From positions 1 through 35,440 of the forward strand of contig JADJJE010000034.1 of assembly GCA_016706685.1 (NCBI GenBank): a stretch of 35,440 nt of DNA. The letters run 5' to 3'. Source of the stretch: Sandaracinaceae bacterium. GTDB lineage: Bacteria > Myxococcota_A > Polyangia > Polyangiales > Houyiibacteriaceae. The translations under genes were made by a program, and so were the position numbers. Numbering within the stretch: position 1 is the first letter of the stretch; every line of letters begins with the position of its first letter. Under the pieces are notes generated by a model. It made no database searches and was not told the origin of the DNA. It saw only the letters and a program-made list of their open reading frames with translations. Shown one piece after another: positions 1-8,079 of the stretch.

Positions 1-622
1 GGCGCTCCACCAGCCGCGGGTCGTGGGTGGACGCCACCACGATCGTGCCCTCGTCGCGCAGCTCGGCCAGCACGCGCACGATCTCGGCGGCGCTCTCGCG
101 GTCCACGTGCGCGGTGGGCTCGTCCAGCAGCAGCAACGCCGGCTGCGTGATCAGCGCGCGCGCCAGCGCCCCACGTTGCCGCTCCCCCCCGGACAGCGCA
201 TCGGCGCGGCTCTGGGCCAGCTCACCGAGGCCCAGTCGCGTGAGCCACCCCTGGGCTCGAGCGCGCACGGCAGCATCCACCGTGCCGCTGGGGACCAGCG
301 GCAGCAGCACGTTCTCCATCAGCGAGAGCGAGTCGATGAGCCCCAGGTCCTGGAACACGAAGCCCACGCGCTCGCGCCGCAGCTGCGCCCGGTGGTGGTC
401 GCGCAACGACACGATGGACTGCCCGAAGAGGCGCACGTCACCGGAGGTGGGCGTGGTCATGCCGCCGCACAGGGCCAGCAGCGTGGACTTGCCGCTGCCG
501 CTGGGCCCCGCCAGCACCGTGAGCGTGCCCGGCTCGAGCGTGAGCGACACCCCGGCCACGGCTTCGTGTGTGCGCCGCCCGTCCTGATAGCGCTTCTTCA
601 CGTCTACCAGCTGCACGCTCAT
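1..622 (-). CDS. ABC transporter ATP-binding protein, LolD/MacB-like (partial, C-terminus off window)
   Basis: This is the nucleotide-binding subunit of an ABC exporter or lipoprotein-release type transporter. Reading from the ATG at 622, the protein begins MSVQLVDVKKRYQDG. It carries a Walker A motif (GPSGSGKST), a Q-loop (VGFVFQD), the ABC signature (LSGGERQRGALARAL), a Walker B (LLLLDEPTAHVD) and an H-loop region (VVASTHDPR). That order and the short N-terminus match LolD/MacB-type ATPases. The start overlaps the stop of the FtsX-like permease by four bases (ATGA), so the two are translationally coupled and probably form one transporter. About 207 codons are present and the stop lies beyond base 1, so only the last few residues are missing. 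The family is certain; the transported substrate (lipoprotein, peptide or lipid) cannot be told from sequence. Confidence 0.92.
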   Translation of the reverse strand, partial: MSVQLVDVKKRYQDGRRTHEAVAGVSLTLEPGTLTVLAGPSGSGKSTLLALCGGMTTPTSGDVRLFGQSIVSLRDHHRAQLRRERVGFVFQDLGLIDSLSLMENVLLPLVPSGTVDAAVRARAQGWLTRLGLGELAQSRADALSGGERQRGALARALITQPALLLLDEPTAHVDRESAAEIVRVLAELRDEGTIVVASTHDPRLVER

Positions 623-1779
623 GCGCGGCCTCGCTGGGCGTCGAGCGGGTCCATCAAAGCGGCGCGCAGCGCGGGCACCAGCCCCACCGCCACGTACGGC
701 AGCACCACGGCGGCCAGCACGCTGAGCGGGGCGCTTGCGTCCACGCTGGGGGTGAGCCTCAGCTCCGGGTAGAGCGCGCTCCAGCCGAACAGGGCGCCCG
801 CCATGCCGGGTGCGCCGAGCGCGAACACATAGACGTAGGCGCAGGCCACCCCCAGCGCCGCGCCCGTCAGGGCCACCACCAGCTGCTCGTAGAGCCGCAC
901 CGTGAGCACCTCGGTGGTCTGCCAGCCCACGGCCTTGAGGATGCCGATCTCGCGCCGCTCCACCTCGCCGAGCCCCGTGAGGCGGTCCCAGGCCAGCAGC
1001 AGCAAGGCCGCCAGGGCGGGCAGCAGCAGCACGCTCAACATGCCGCCGCGCGCGTCGAACGTGAGCGCGTGGGTGCGCTCGATCAGGCTGCGCTGCAGCA
1101 CGCGGGCGCCGGGGAACAGCTCCGCTGCGCGGTTGGCGACGACCGACGCCTCGTCGGCCACGCGGAGCTCCACCGCCAGATCCGTGTACTGCCCCTCGGG
1201 CATGCCCAGCAGCGTGCGGGCCAGTGGCTCGAGCGCCAGGATCACGTCGGCCGTGCGCAGCGCGGACTCGGCGCGAAACACACCCACCACGCGCACCAGC
1301 TGGTAGCGCTCGGCGGCGGGCAGGGCCACCTCGTCTCCGCGGCGCAGGCCCAGACGCTCGGCCAGCACTTCGCCCACCACCACCTCGCCGTCTTCGCGCG
1401 GCAGGCGCCCTTCCACCGCGAGCGACGCGTCTGGCGTTGCGGTGAGGCCCACCACAGTGAGGTTGGCCTCGAGCGAGGGCACATAGAGGTAGCCCCACAC
1501 GCGCGGCGTCACGCTGCTCACGCCACGCATCGCCGCGAGGGCGTCCACGTGGGTGGCGTCCAAGAGGGCAGGGCGGCCTGCCACGGTACGCTGCACCATG
1601 AGGTCCGGCAGCTCGCCGATGCCCAGGCGCGCCTCGTGCCGCAGCGCGTCGGTCAGGAACACCACCGACGCGAACAGCCACGTGATGAAGGCCAGGCCCA
1701 CCATCATGGAGGCCGTGCGCCCGGCGCGCCGCGAGCAAGCTCCGAGCGCGAAGCGAAACAGCGCCGTGTGCCGCCTCAT
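619..1779 (-). CDS. FtsX-like/LolE-like ABC transporter permease
   Basis: Inner-membrane permease of 386 residues in the FtsX/MacB/LolCE superfamily. It has the typical layout: one N-terminal transmembrane helix (about residues 25-48), a large extracytoplasmic domain of roughly 200 residues, then three C-terminal helices (around GMLSVLLLPALAALLLL, EQLVVALTGAALGVACAYV and LSVLAAVVLPYVAVGLVPAL). The segment RREIGILKAVGW between the second and third helices is the conserved coupling region of the family, which contacts the ATPase. The start ATG overlaps the stop of the small upstream membrane gene by four bases, and the stop overlaps the ATPase start. Family known, substrate unknown; lipoprotein trafficking or envelope export is a guess from the family and from the lipoprotein encoded in the same operon. 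Confidence 0.88.
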   Translation of the reverse strand: MRRHTALFRFALGACSRRAGRTASMMVGLAFITWLFASVVFLTDALRHEARLGIGELPDLMVQRTVAGRPALLDATHVDALAAMRGVSSVTPRVWGYLYVPSLEANLTVVGLTATPDASLAVEGRLPREDGEVVVGEVLAERLGLRRGDEVALPAAERYQLVRVVGVFRAESALRTADVILALEPLARTLLGMPEGQYTDLAVELRVADEASVVANRAAELFPGARVLQRSLIERTHALTFDARGGMLSVLLLPALAALLLLAWDRLTGLGEVERREIGILKAVGWQTTEVLTVRLYEQLVVALTGAALGVACAYVYVFALGAPGMAGALFGWSALYPELRLTPSVDASAPLSVLAAVVLPYVAVGLVPALRAALMDPLDAQRGRA

Positions 1780-2135
1780 GGCCGGGCCTCGCGCGAGCGG
1801 CCCGTGGGGACCGAGCGCAATGAGCGAGCCGACTGGCCCAGCACCCTCGGGTCGGGCGGGATCAACGCACCGGCGGGATCCGTGTCCAGGATGGCCGGCG
1901 CATCGGCCGCTGCCGCAGCGGGCTCCACCTGCGAGGGGTTGCGCAGCCAGCGCGAGCTGGACGAGAGCGCCAGGTCCGAGCTGCCCAGCAGCTGGGTGAG
2001 CACACCGTGCATGCGCGCCCGCGCTGCGTGGCCTGCGTGCCGCCGCTGCGCGTCTGCAACCGTGAGGCCCAGCAGCAACAGCGCGCCGAGCAGCGCGTAG
2101 AGGGGCCAGCCGTCTCGAAGCCGAGCGCGCGTCAC
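1776..2135 (-). CDS. Small single-pass membrane protein of the ABC operon
   Basis: A 119-residue protein of unknown function, starting with GTG two bases after the stop of the MlaE-like permease and ending in a four-base overlap with the FtsX-like permease. It has one N-terminal transmembrane segment (WPLYALLGALLLLGLTV) followed by a short Ala/Ser-rich domain that would lie outside the membrane. No catalytic motif is visible. Tight packing between two permease genes suggests a transporter accessory subunit, but this is inference from position only. The coding call rests on the clean frame, operon spacing and hydrophobic N-terminus rather than on homology. Confidence 0.62.
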   Translation of the reverse strand: MTRARLRDGWPLYALLGALLLLGLTVADAQRRHAGHAARARMHGVLTQLLGSSDLALSSSSRWLRNPSQVEPAAAAADAPAILDTDPAGALIPPDPRVLGQSARSLRSVPTGRSREARP

Positions 2136-2137
2136 GC

Positions 2138-2926
2138 TCAGAGGCTCACGAAGATCTGGGTCAGCAGCGCGTCGGCCACGAGCACCGTGACCGACACGAC
2201 CACCACGGAGCGCGTGGTGGAGCGCCCCACGCCTTCGGTGCCACCGCGCGTCTCGAGCCCGAAGTAGCAGCCCAGCAGCGTGATGAAGAACCCGAAGAAG
2301 GGCGTCTTGGCGAGGCCGGCGGCCATGTCCCGCACCGTGAGCGAGTCGAGCGCAGAGCTCACGAAGAAGTCCATGGGGATGCCGAACGAGGCGCGCGCCA
2401 CCAGCATGGCGCTCAGCATGCCCAGCACGAAGGCGATGCTGGTGAGCAGCGGCATGATCAGGATGCCCGCCAGGATGCGCGGCACCACCAGCTTGCGGAT
2501 GGGGTCGGCCCCCAACGCGCGGATGGCGTCGATCTGCTCGGTGACGGCCATGGAGCCGATCTCGGCCGCCATGCCCGCGCCGATGCGGCTGCCCACCACC
2601 AGCGCCGTCAGCGTGGGCGCCAGCTCGCGGGCCTCGGACAGCACGATGATGCGGCCGAGGGTGTCGCGCGCGCCGAAGGTCTCGAGCGAGAACGCAAACT
2701 GAATGGCCATGACCAGGCCCACGAAGATGGCCGTGACGGCGGCGATGGCCAGGCTCTTCACGCCCAGCTGCTCCACCTGGTAAATGAAGGCGTGCGGCTC
2801 GAAGCGCGTGCTGACCAGCGCCCTAAAGGCGCGGACCGCCAGCTGCGTAGCACCACCGATGTGCTCGATGAAGGCGCGCATTCGAGCGAGGGCGAAGCTC
2901 GCGGCGGCCCCCGCGCGCGCGTCCAT
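2138..2926 (-). CDS. MlaE-family phospholipid-transport ABC permease
   Basis: Permease of the MlaE/YrbE family, which moves phospholipids or other lipids between the inner membrane and MCE-domain carriers. The 262-residue protein starts at the ATG at 2926 (MDARAGAAAS); the frame stays open further upstream but runs into the neighbouring lipoprotein gene. The family signature is clear: an N-terminal amphipathic helix, a helix at IAAVTAIFVGLVMAIQF, the conserved RELAPTLTALVVGSRIGAG segment, EIGSMAVTEQIDAIRALG, and ILAGILIMPLLTSIAFVLG. It sits directly behind a lipoprotein gene and ahead of the small membrane protein. Unusually, the ATPase in this operon looks LolD/MacB-like and is paired with an FtsX-type permease. 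No MlaF or MCE (MlaD) gene is in view; these may lie past the left edge. Confidence 0.88.
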   Translation of the reverse strand: MDARAGAAASFALARMRAFIEHIGGATQLAVRAFRALVSTRFEPHAFIYQVEQLGVKSLAIAAVTAIFVGLVMAIQFAFSLETFGARDTLGRIIVLSEARELAPTLTALVVGSRIGAGMAAEIGSMAVTEQIDAIRALGADPIRKLVVPRILAGILIMPLLTSIAFVLGMLSAMLVARASFGIPMDFFVSSALDSLTVRDMAAGLAKTPFFGFFITLLGCYFGLETRGGTEGVGRSTTRSVVVVSVTVLVADALLTQIFVSL

Positions 2927-2934
2927 GGTGCTGC

Positions 2935-3504
2935 TCACCGGATGGCCTCTGGAGCGGGCGCGCCTTCGCTGTGGAAGCCGTTCAAGAACGCGTCGTACTG
3001 CGGCTCGAGCCCGGCGAACGTGTCGGGCGCGGCCACCAGGGCCATGTCGAAGACGCAGTCGTTCTTCTTGAGGATGGTGAGGCGCAGCTCCACGGGGACG
3101 CCGTCCAGCTCCGCCAGCACGTGCACGTCGAGGGCCTCGCGGCCGTCCACTTCGATGCGGCGCTCCTCCACCACGTTGCGCTCGGTGAAGCCGATGAGCA
3201 GGTGGTTGCGCAGCGCCTCGAGCGGGATGTCGAGGCCGGGCTGGCACGAGGCGTTGGCCTGGATGACGCCGGAGGTGGGCTCGTGCAGGAACGCGAGGTC
3301 GTTCTGGTCACGGACGCGCAGGCGGGTCCACTCGGGCCCCAGGATCCCCACGTGGAAGTCGGCGTCGCCGCCGCTGTACTCGCCCTCACGGTAGGAGCCG
3401 GACGAGGTGCAGCCCAGCGCCGCGCAGGCGAACGCCAGCACGACCGAGGCGGCCAGCGCGGCGGAGCGTGCCGGTGAAGGGCGAAGGGGGGCGAGCGTGC
3501 GCAC
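2935..3504 (-). CDS. Predicted lipoprotein of unknown function, first gene of the envelope operon
   Basis: A 189-residue protein with a lipoprotein signal peptide: a hydrophobic stretch (LAASVVLAFACAALGC) ends at a lipobox Cys followed by TSSG. The frame is open as far as 3693, but the best start is the GTG at 3504 (VRTLAPLRPS), because that places the signal peptide at the N-terminus and keeps the gene clear of the divergent gene at 3653. The mature part is a compact alpha/beta domain (HVGILGPEWTRLRVRDQND and so on) with no motif I recognise. The stop is 8 bases from the MlaE-like start. A periplasmic or outer-membrane accessory to the transporter is plausible but not demonstrated. Confidence 0.75.
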   Translation of the reverse strand: MRTLAPLRPSPARSAALAASVVLAFACAALGCTSSGSYREGEYSGGDADFHVGILGPEWTRLRVRDQNDLAFLHEPTSGVIQANASCQPGLDIPLEALRNHLLIGFTERNVVEERRIEVDGREALDVHVLAELDGVPVELRLTILKKNDCVFDMALVAAPDTFAGLEPQYDAFLNGFHSEGAPAPEAIR

Positions 3505-3652
3505 GGGGCGAGTGTAGCAGCGCCCGCGCGACCGACACGCAAGAAGGTCCCTGGGGCTGGGCCGGCTGGCCACCGGGGGTGCACGGGTCGCGTTCACCCG
3601 CAACCGAAAGATCCTCCGGGCGCGTCGGCGGAAGACGCTATAGTGTCCGGGA
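3505..3652. promoter_or_regulatory. Divergent intergenic region with a candidate -10 box close to the start at 3653
   Basis: These 148 bases separate the minus-strand transporter operon from the plus-strand signalling gene and must hold promoters for both. On the plus strand TATAGT lies at 3639-3644, only eight bases before the ATG at 3653. If it is a real -10 element, the mRNA would be nearly leaderless. There is no convincing -35 hexamer 16-18 bases upstream, so the call is weak. No palindrome or repeat was seen. Confidence 0.25.
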
Positions 3653-5758
3653 ATGACTGGTGACTCCCCCGAGGGCATCGAAGTACTCGACAAGCTGGCC
3701 GCCGACGGCCTGGTCGAGCCCTTCGACTATGACCGCGTGCTGCACCACGCCAGCCGCAACGGAGAGCGAGTCGAAGAGGCGCTGCTCGAGCTGGGCGTGG
3801 TCACCGAGCCCGACCTGCTGCGGACGGTCGCCGAGATGGTGCGCACGCAGTTCGTCTCCACCGAGAAGCTGGCCAAGGCGCAGGTCAGCCGGACGCTGAT
3901 CGAGATGGTCCCGCGGCGCCTGGCTGAGCGGCTCGGGGCCTTCCCCATCCTCTTCGACCGCAAGACGCTGACCCTGTCCGTGGTGACCTACGATCTGCAG
4001 GTGGTGGAGGTGGCGAAGCAGCTGCAGGTGGCCACCGACGCGCGCACCGTGACCACGTATGTGGCGCGCCCAGGGGCCGTCCGCGCGGCCATTCGCAAGT
4101 ACTACTACGGCGACGTGGACTCGTTCACGGAGCTCATGCAGCCCAAGCGCGCTCGCAAGGCCGAGGCCGAGCAGGGGCCCGCCACACGGGGTGACTACAT
4201 CGATGTGGACTTCGGTCTGGACGCGCCGCAGCCATCGCGTGCGGGTCGCCCAGCTGCGCCACAGCGCCGCCCCGAGCCGCCGCCGCCGCCCGCGCCGCCG
4301 CCCGCGCCACGCGTCATGGAGATTGCCGATGCCTCCCTGATGGCCGCGCTGAACGCGTCGCCCCTGGTGGCTTCCGCGCAGCGTGCCCCGCTGGTGAGCG
4401 CCGAGCCGTCGTCTGCCCACGTGGCTCTCCCGCCCGTCGAGGCGGCCAGCCCCGCAGCTCACAGCGTCAGCGTGTCGCCGCGCACGTTCCTCGAGTCGCT
4501 CAACGTGATGGTCACGCTCATCGAGCAAGAGCGCGCCGAGCTGCGCGGCCACACGTCTCTCGTGGCGCGCCTCACGCGAAAGCTGTGCGAGTTGGTGGAC
4601 ATGCCCAAGGACCACGCCTTCGACGTGGTGGTGGCTGCCTACCTGCACGACCTCGGCAAGACCGGGAACTACCACCTCACCCCGCTGAACGTGGCGCAGT
4701 ACGAGGGCCACCGCGTTCAGGCGCAGAAGTCGTTCTCGGCGCCGGCGCGGCTCTTCGAGAGCGCGGGGCTGAACGAGCGCACCACCAAGACCTTGCATCA
4801 TCTCTACGAGCGCTTCGACGGGAACGGCTTCCCCGACCGCTTGCAGGAGCGTGACATCCCGCTCGGCAGCCGCATCCTCGCGGTGGTCGAGACGTACGCG
4901 GACATCACCGCCAGCAGCAAGAACCCCTTCCGCCGGCGGCTCTCCCCGCGCGAGGCCTGTGAGGCCATCCAGGGGCTGGTCAACACCGTCTTCGACCCCA
5001 CCATCGTGGAGCTGTTGCAGCGCTTGGCCGTGGGCGACGAGGTGCGTCACCGCCTGCTGGACGACGCCCGCTCCGTGCTGCTGCTGGACCCGGACGTGGA
5101 GTCCACCACCGTGCTCGAGATGCGCTTGATGGAGCACGGGCACCGCGTGCTGATCGCGCGCTTGTTCGACCAGGCGCTCACCATCCTCTCCGAGAGCGAG
5201 GTGGACATGATCCTCACGGAGGTGGACCTGCCCACGCAGGACGGCTTCCGCTTCGTGGAGCGCTGCCGCGCCGGCAGCCAGCCCGACACGCCCGTCATCT
5301 TCCTCACCCGGCGGGGCGACCGCGAGAGCGTGCAGCGCGGCATGGAGCTGGCCGCCGCGGACTACATGGTGAAGCCTGCCTCGCCCGAGGTGGTGGCCAT
5401 GAAGGTGGGGCAGGTGCTGGCCCAGTCTCGCCGCGGTCAGAACCGCGGCGTCAGCGGGTCGCTGCGGGAGATGTCGCTGCCCGACGTCATCCAGATCCTC
5501 TCGAACGGCCGCAAGTCCGGCAAGCTGGCGCTCTCGTCTTCGAGCGGGAACGGCGAGATCCAATTCGGCGCGGGGGCCATCTGCGACGCGCGCATCGGCG
5601 ACCGCACCGGCGCGGACGCGGTCTATGCGCTGCTGGCCCTGAGCGAGGGAGAGTTCGCGCTCGACCCCACGTTCCTGCCGCTGCGCAACGTCATCAACCT
5701 GCCCACCGAGAGCTTGCTGCTCGAGGGCATGCGGCGGCTGGACGAGGCCGCCCGCTGA
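3653..5758 (+). CDS. MshEN - HD-GYP-like - receiver-like - PATAN (DUF4388) signalling protein
   Basis: A 701-residue cytoplasmic multidomain regulator. Domains in order: a MshEN/T2SSE-N-like domain (about 1-155), which in known members binds c-di-GMP; a Pro/Ala-rich linker (about 200-260); an HD-GYP-like domain (about 275-450); a CheY-like receiver (about 465-590); and a C-terminal PATAN/DUF4388 domain (about 600-695, starting SGSLREMSLPDVIQIL). The HD pair is present (H332, D333 in LHDLGKTG), but GYP reads GFP (FDGNGFP), the HH pair lies two residues further upstream than usual, and the Asp in the later VADAF-type motif is Glu (VVETYAD). The receiver has Glu523 (TEVDLP) where the phospho-accepting Asp should be, with the Lys conserved (MVKPAS). 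It may therefore be a c-di-GMP sensor or a weakened phosphodiesterase rather than a phosphorelay target. The next gene starts 20 bases downstream. Confidence 0.88.
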   Translation: MTGDSPEGIEVLDKLAADGLVEPFDYDRVLHHASRNGERVEEALLELGVVTEPDLLRTVAEMVRTQFVSTEKLAKAQVSRTLIEMVPRRLAERLGAFPILFDRKTLTLSVVTYDLQVVEVAKQLQVATDARTVTTYVARPGAVRAAIRKYYYGDVDSFTELMQPKRARKAEAEQGPATRGDYIDVDFGLDAPQPSRAGRPAAPQRRPEPPPPPAPPPAPRVMEIADASLMAALNASPLVASAQRAPLVSAEPSSAHVALPPVEAASPAAHSVSVSPRTFLESLNVMVTLIEQERAELRGHTSLVARLTRKLCELVDMPKDHAFDVVVAAYLHDLGKTGNYHLTPLNVAQYEGHRVQAQKSFSAPARLFESAGLNERTTKTLHHLYERFDGNGFPDRLQERDIPLGSRILAVVETYADITASSKNPFRRRLSPREACEAIQGLVNTVFDPTIVELLQRLAVGDEVRHRLLDDARSVLLLDPDVESTTVLEMRLMEHGHRVLIARLFDQALTILSESEVDMILTEVDLPTQDGFRFVERCRAGSQPDTPVIFLTRRGDRESVQRGMELAAADYMVKPASPEVVAMKVGQVLAQSRRGQNRGVSGSLREMSLPDVIQILSNGRKSGKLALSSSSGNGEIQFGAGAICDARIGDRTGADAVYALLALSEGEFALDPTFLPLRNVINLPTESLLLEGMRRLDEAAR

Positions 5759-5778
5759 CGGGCGATGGTCCTCGCACC

Positions 5779-7071
5779 ATGCAGGCCCCCGACCCGTCCT
5801 TCTTGCTGGTTCCCGACGACGACGGCCGCGCCCTCGCGCGCGTCCAGCGCAAGCTGTTGCTCCGGGTGGCCGGCTTTCTCTTGGGAGGCAAGGTGCCATC
5901 CCTCGGTGCCGAGGCCGCCGCCAACCTCGAAGGCGTCCGCCGGGGCCTGCTGCCGGCGCTCGAGGCTCACCCCGAGGCGCTGCTGCGCGCGTTGGCCGGC
6001 CCGGACGTGCTGTCGCCGCTCATGATGACCATGGCGCGGCGGCTGCCGCCCGAGGAGGGGCTGCATCGGGCGCTCCCCAACTTGCTGCTGGCCGCCGTGA
6101 GTCATGGGGCGCTCGTGGGCCCGGTCGAGCACACCGGGCCGGTCGAGACCCTGGTCCAGCTCGCCGCCCGCCGTGTCCTGCGCTTCGACTCGGCTGCCGT
6201 GCGCTTGCACGCCGAGCCGGCCCGCGTCGATGTTCGGCTGCAGGGTGGGCAGCGCGTGACCGTGGCGAGAGGTCCCGCGTCTCCGCCGGAAGACGAGCAG
6301 GCGCTCCGCTCGCAGGGGGTGCACGTGGAGCACCCGTTTCACGTCATCGAGGAGCGCCTCCCGGGTCTCCACCTGAGCGAGCACGACAGCAACCCGCTGT
6401 TCCACGTGCAGGACCACCCCGACGCGCGCGCCAACGCGATGACGCTCGGTGGCACCTCGCTCGAGACCTGGCGCGAGCGCCTGGTGGACGCGCTCGCGTT
6501 CATTCGGCTGGGGCTGCCCGGCTGGGAGCGCGAGCAGCCGGTGACCTTGCAGCGCATCGTCCCCGTGGGCGTGGAGCCCGAGCGGCACCTCTCGGCGTCG
6601 TTCCGTGAGGCGCCCGGGCTGGTGTACATGACGCTCCACCCGGACGCGCTGGTCATGGCCGAGGCGCTGGTGCACGAGACCCAGCACGGCAAGCTGCACA
6701 CGCTGATGCGGCTCGACCCGGTGCTGGTCAACGGCGACACGCATTGGACGAGCTCGCCCGTGCGGCCCGATCTGCGCCCGCTGTCCGGCATCTTGCTGGC
6801 AGCGCACGCGTTCCTGCCGGTGGCGCTCATGTACCAGCGCATCTTCGAGTGCGGCCACCCCGTGCCGGAGCGCACGCGCTTCGAGCTGCGCTACGCCCGC
6901 GTGGTGGCTGGCAATCGCAACGCCATGGCCATCCTGAAGCGGGACGGCATCTTCTCCCAGGCGGGAGAGCGCGTGTGGGCGGGCATGAAGGCGGTGCAGG
7001 CCTACACGGAGCGGCACGCTCCGCCGATCCCCAACCACCCCGACGTGGCGGACCTGCTGCCGCCTGGCTGA
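5779..7071 (+). CDS. HExxH-type putative peptide beta-hydroxylase (RiPP-associated HEXXH domain protein)
   Basis: A 430-residue protein with a metal-binding HETQH motif at residues 299-303 inside EALVHETQHGKLHTL, followed by the family segment PVRPDLRPLSGILLAAHAFLPV (His343 is a possible third ligand). This pattern matches the HEXXH peptide-modification domain found in RiPP clusters, some members of which are 2-oxoglutarate/iron-dependent peptide beta-hydroxylases rather than proteases. Residues 1-270 form the less conserved helical and alpha/beta part. There is no signal peptide, so it acts in the cytoplasm. It lies 20 bases behind the signalling gene and is probably co-transcribed with it, about 1.6 kb before a RiPP-like cassette on the same strand. 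A role in that pathway is inference: an antisense gene and an unrelated gene lie between them. Confidence 0.78.
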   Translation: MQAPDPSFLLVPDDDGRALARVQRKLLLRVAGFLLGGKVPSLGAEAAANLEGVRRGLLPALEAHPEALLRALAGPDVLSPLMMTMARRLPPEEGLHRALPNLLLAAVSHGALVGPVEHTGPVETLVQLAARRVLRFDSAAVRLHAEPARVDVRLQGGQRVTVARGPASPPEDEQALRSQGVHVEHPFHVIEERLPGLHLSEHDSNPLFHVQDHPDARANAMTLGGTSLETWRERLVDALAFIRLGLPGWEREQPVTLQRIVPVGVEPERHLSASFREAPGLVYMTLHPDALVMAEALVHETQHGKLHTLMRLDPVLVNGDTHWTSSPVRPDLRPLSGILLAAHAFLPVALMYQRIFECGHPVPERTRFELRYARVVAGNRNAMAILKRDGIFSQAGERVWAGMKAVQAYTERHAPPIPNHPDVADLLPPG

Positions 7072-7083
7072 TGGCCGCGCCGG

Positions 7084-7968
7084 CTACCGCTTGGTGTGCA
7101 GGTACCACGCGCCCGCGAGCACCAGCGCACCCACCACAGCGGCTGCCCAGCGATGCCTCGCGAGGGCGGGCACCACGCGCTGGAGGGGCCAGATCTCCTG
7201 CGCCAGGAACGTGTCCGGGAAACCCAGAACGCCTGCGAACCCGATGCGCGCGGGGGGCTGGGCCGGCAGCTTGGCCGTCCCGAAGAGCCAGTCCCAGCAC
7301 GAGAAGATGATGCCGAAGTTCACGGTGGTCTTCGCGTCGGCGTCGTAGTCGTGGTGCCACATGTGCATGCGCGGGCTGTTCAGCACATAGCGCAGCGGCC
7401 CGTAGTCCACGCGCAGGTTGGCGTGGTTGAGGTGCCCTATCAGCGTGCCGAAGATGGCGTGCACCATGAGCGCTTCCAGCGCGAAGCCGAAGAACACCAT
7501 CGGCAAGTACAGGAGCGACTTGTAGACCACCACCTCGAGCCACGAGAAGCGGAACGCCACGATCCAATCCATCTCGCCGTCGCTCACGCTGTGGTGCGTC
7601 TTGTGCAGCTCCCACAGCAGCGGCACGCGGTGCAGCAGGCGGTGGATACCCCACTGCACGAAGTCGAGCAGCAGCAGCGCGACCACGACCTGCAGCGCGA
7701 GTGGCCAGTCGCGCGCCACGCCGCAGTAGAACGCCTCGGTGAGCCCACGCGTCCCGAGGAACGCGTCGAGCGGCGGCAGCACCCAGGTGACCGAGAGCCC
7801 GGCCAGCATGACGCCCAGGAAGTGCCCGTTGAACACCAGGTGCACCAGGTCCGACCCCAGCCTGGGCCGCAGCTGGCGTTGCTCGGGCCGCTCCGGGAAG
7901 AAGTGCTCGAGCGCCATGACGAGCGCGGAGATGAGCGCCAGGCTCAGGGGGTACAGGTACGCGGTCAC
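7084..7968 (-). CDS. Fatty acid hydroxylase/sterol desaturase superfamily membrane protein
   Basis: A 294-residue integral-membrane di-iron enzyme. The His clusters of the superfamily are all visible: HRLLHR, HKTHH, HLNHAN and HMWHHD, separated by hydrophobic helices (ALISALVMALEHFF, GVMLAGLSVTWVLP, LALQVVVALLLLDFVQW, AIFGTLIGHL). Members hydroxylate or desaturate lipids such as sterols, fatty acids, carotenoids or alkylglycerols using O2. The GTG at 7968 puts the first helix right at the N-terminus; an ATG at 8031 in the same frame would add 21 residues and is possible. The gene converges on the HExxH gene with 12 bases between stops and is transcribed away from the gene at 8080. The substrate cannot be assigned. 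Confidence 0.88.
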   Translation of the reverse strand: MTAYLYPLSLALISALVMALEHFFPERPEQRQLRPRLGSDLVHLVFNGHFLGVMLAGLSVTWVLPPLDAFLGTRGLTEAFYCGVARDWPLALQVVVALLLLDFVQWGIHRLLHRVPLLWELHKTHHSVSDGEMDWIVAFRFSWLEVVVYKSLLYLPMVFFGFALEALMVHAIFGTLIGHLNHANLRVDYGPLRYVLNSPRMHMWHHDYDADAKTTVNFGIIFSCWDWLFGTAKLPAQPPARIGFAGVLGFPDTFLAQEIWPLQRVVPALARHRWAAAVVGALVLAGAWYLHTKR

Positions 7969-8079
7969 GGCACAGTGCCTATCGGGCTCACCCACAGCAT
8001 ACGCAAGGTGAAGCGCTCGGGCCGTGGTCATTCGCCGCGCGGCTTGACCTCGAGCGCGATCGGGCGGTACCTCGGAGCC

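Noticed and set aside
568..2100. Open plus-strand frame of 510 codons
   Set aside because: Antisense to the FtsX-like permease and small membrane gene, His/Arg/Gln-rich, with no domain.
3638..5899. 753-codon minus-strand frame
   Set aside because: Mirror frame of the signalling gene; composition is typical of a shadow and no motif is seen.
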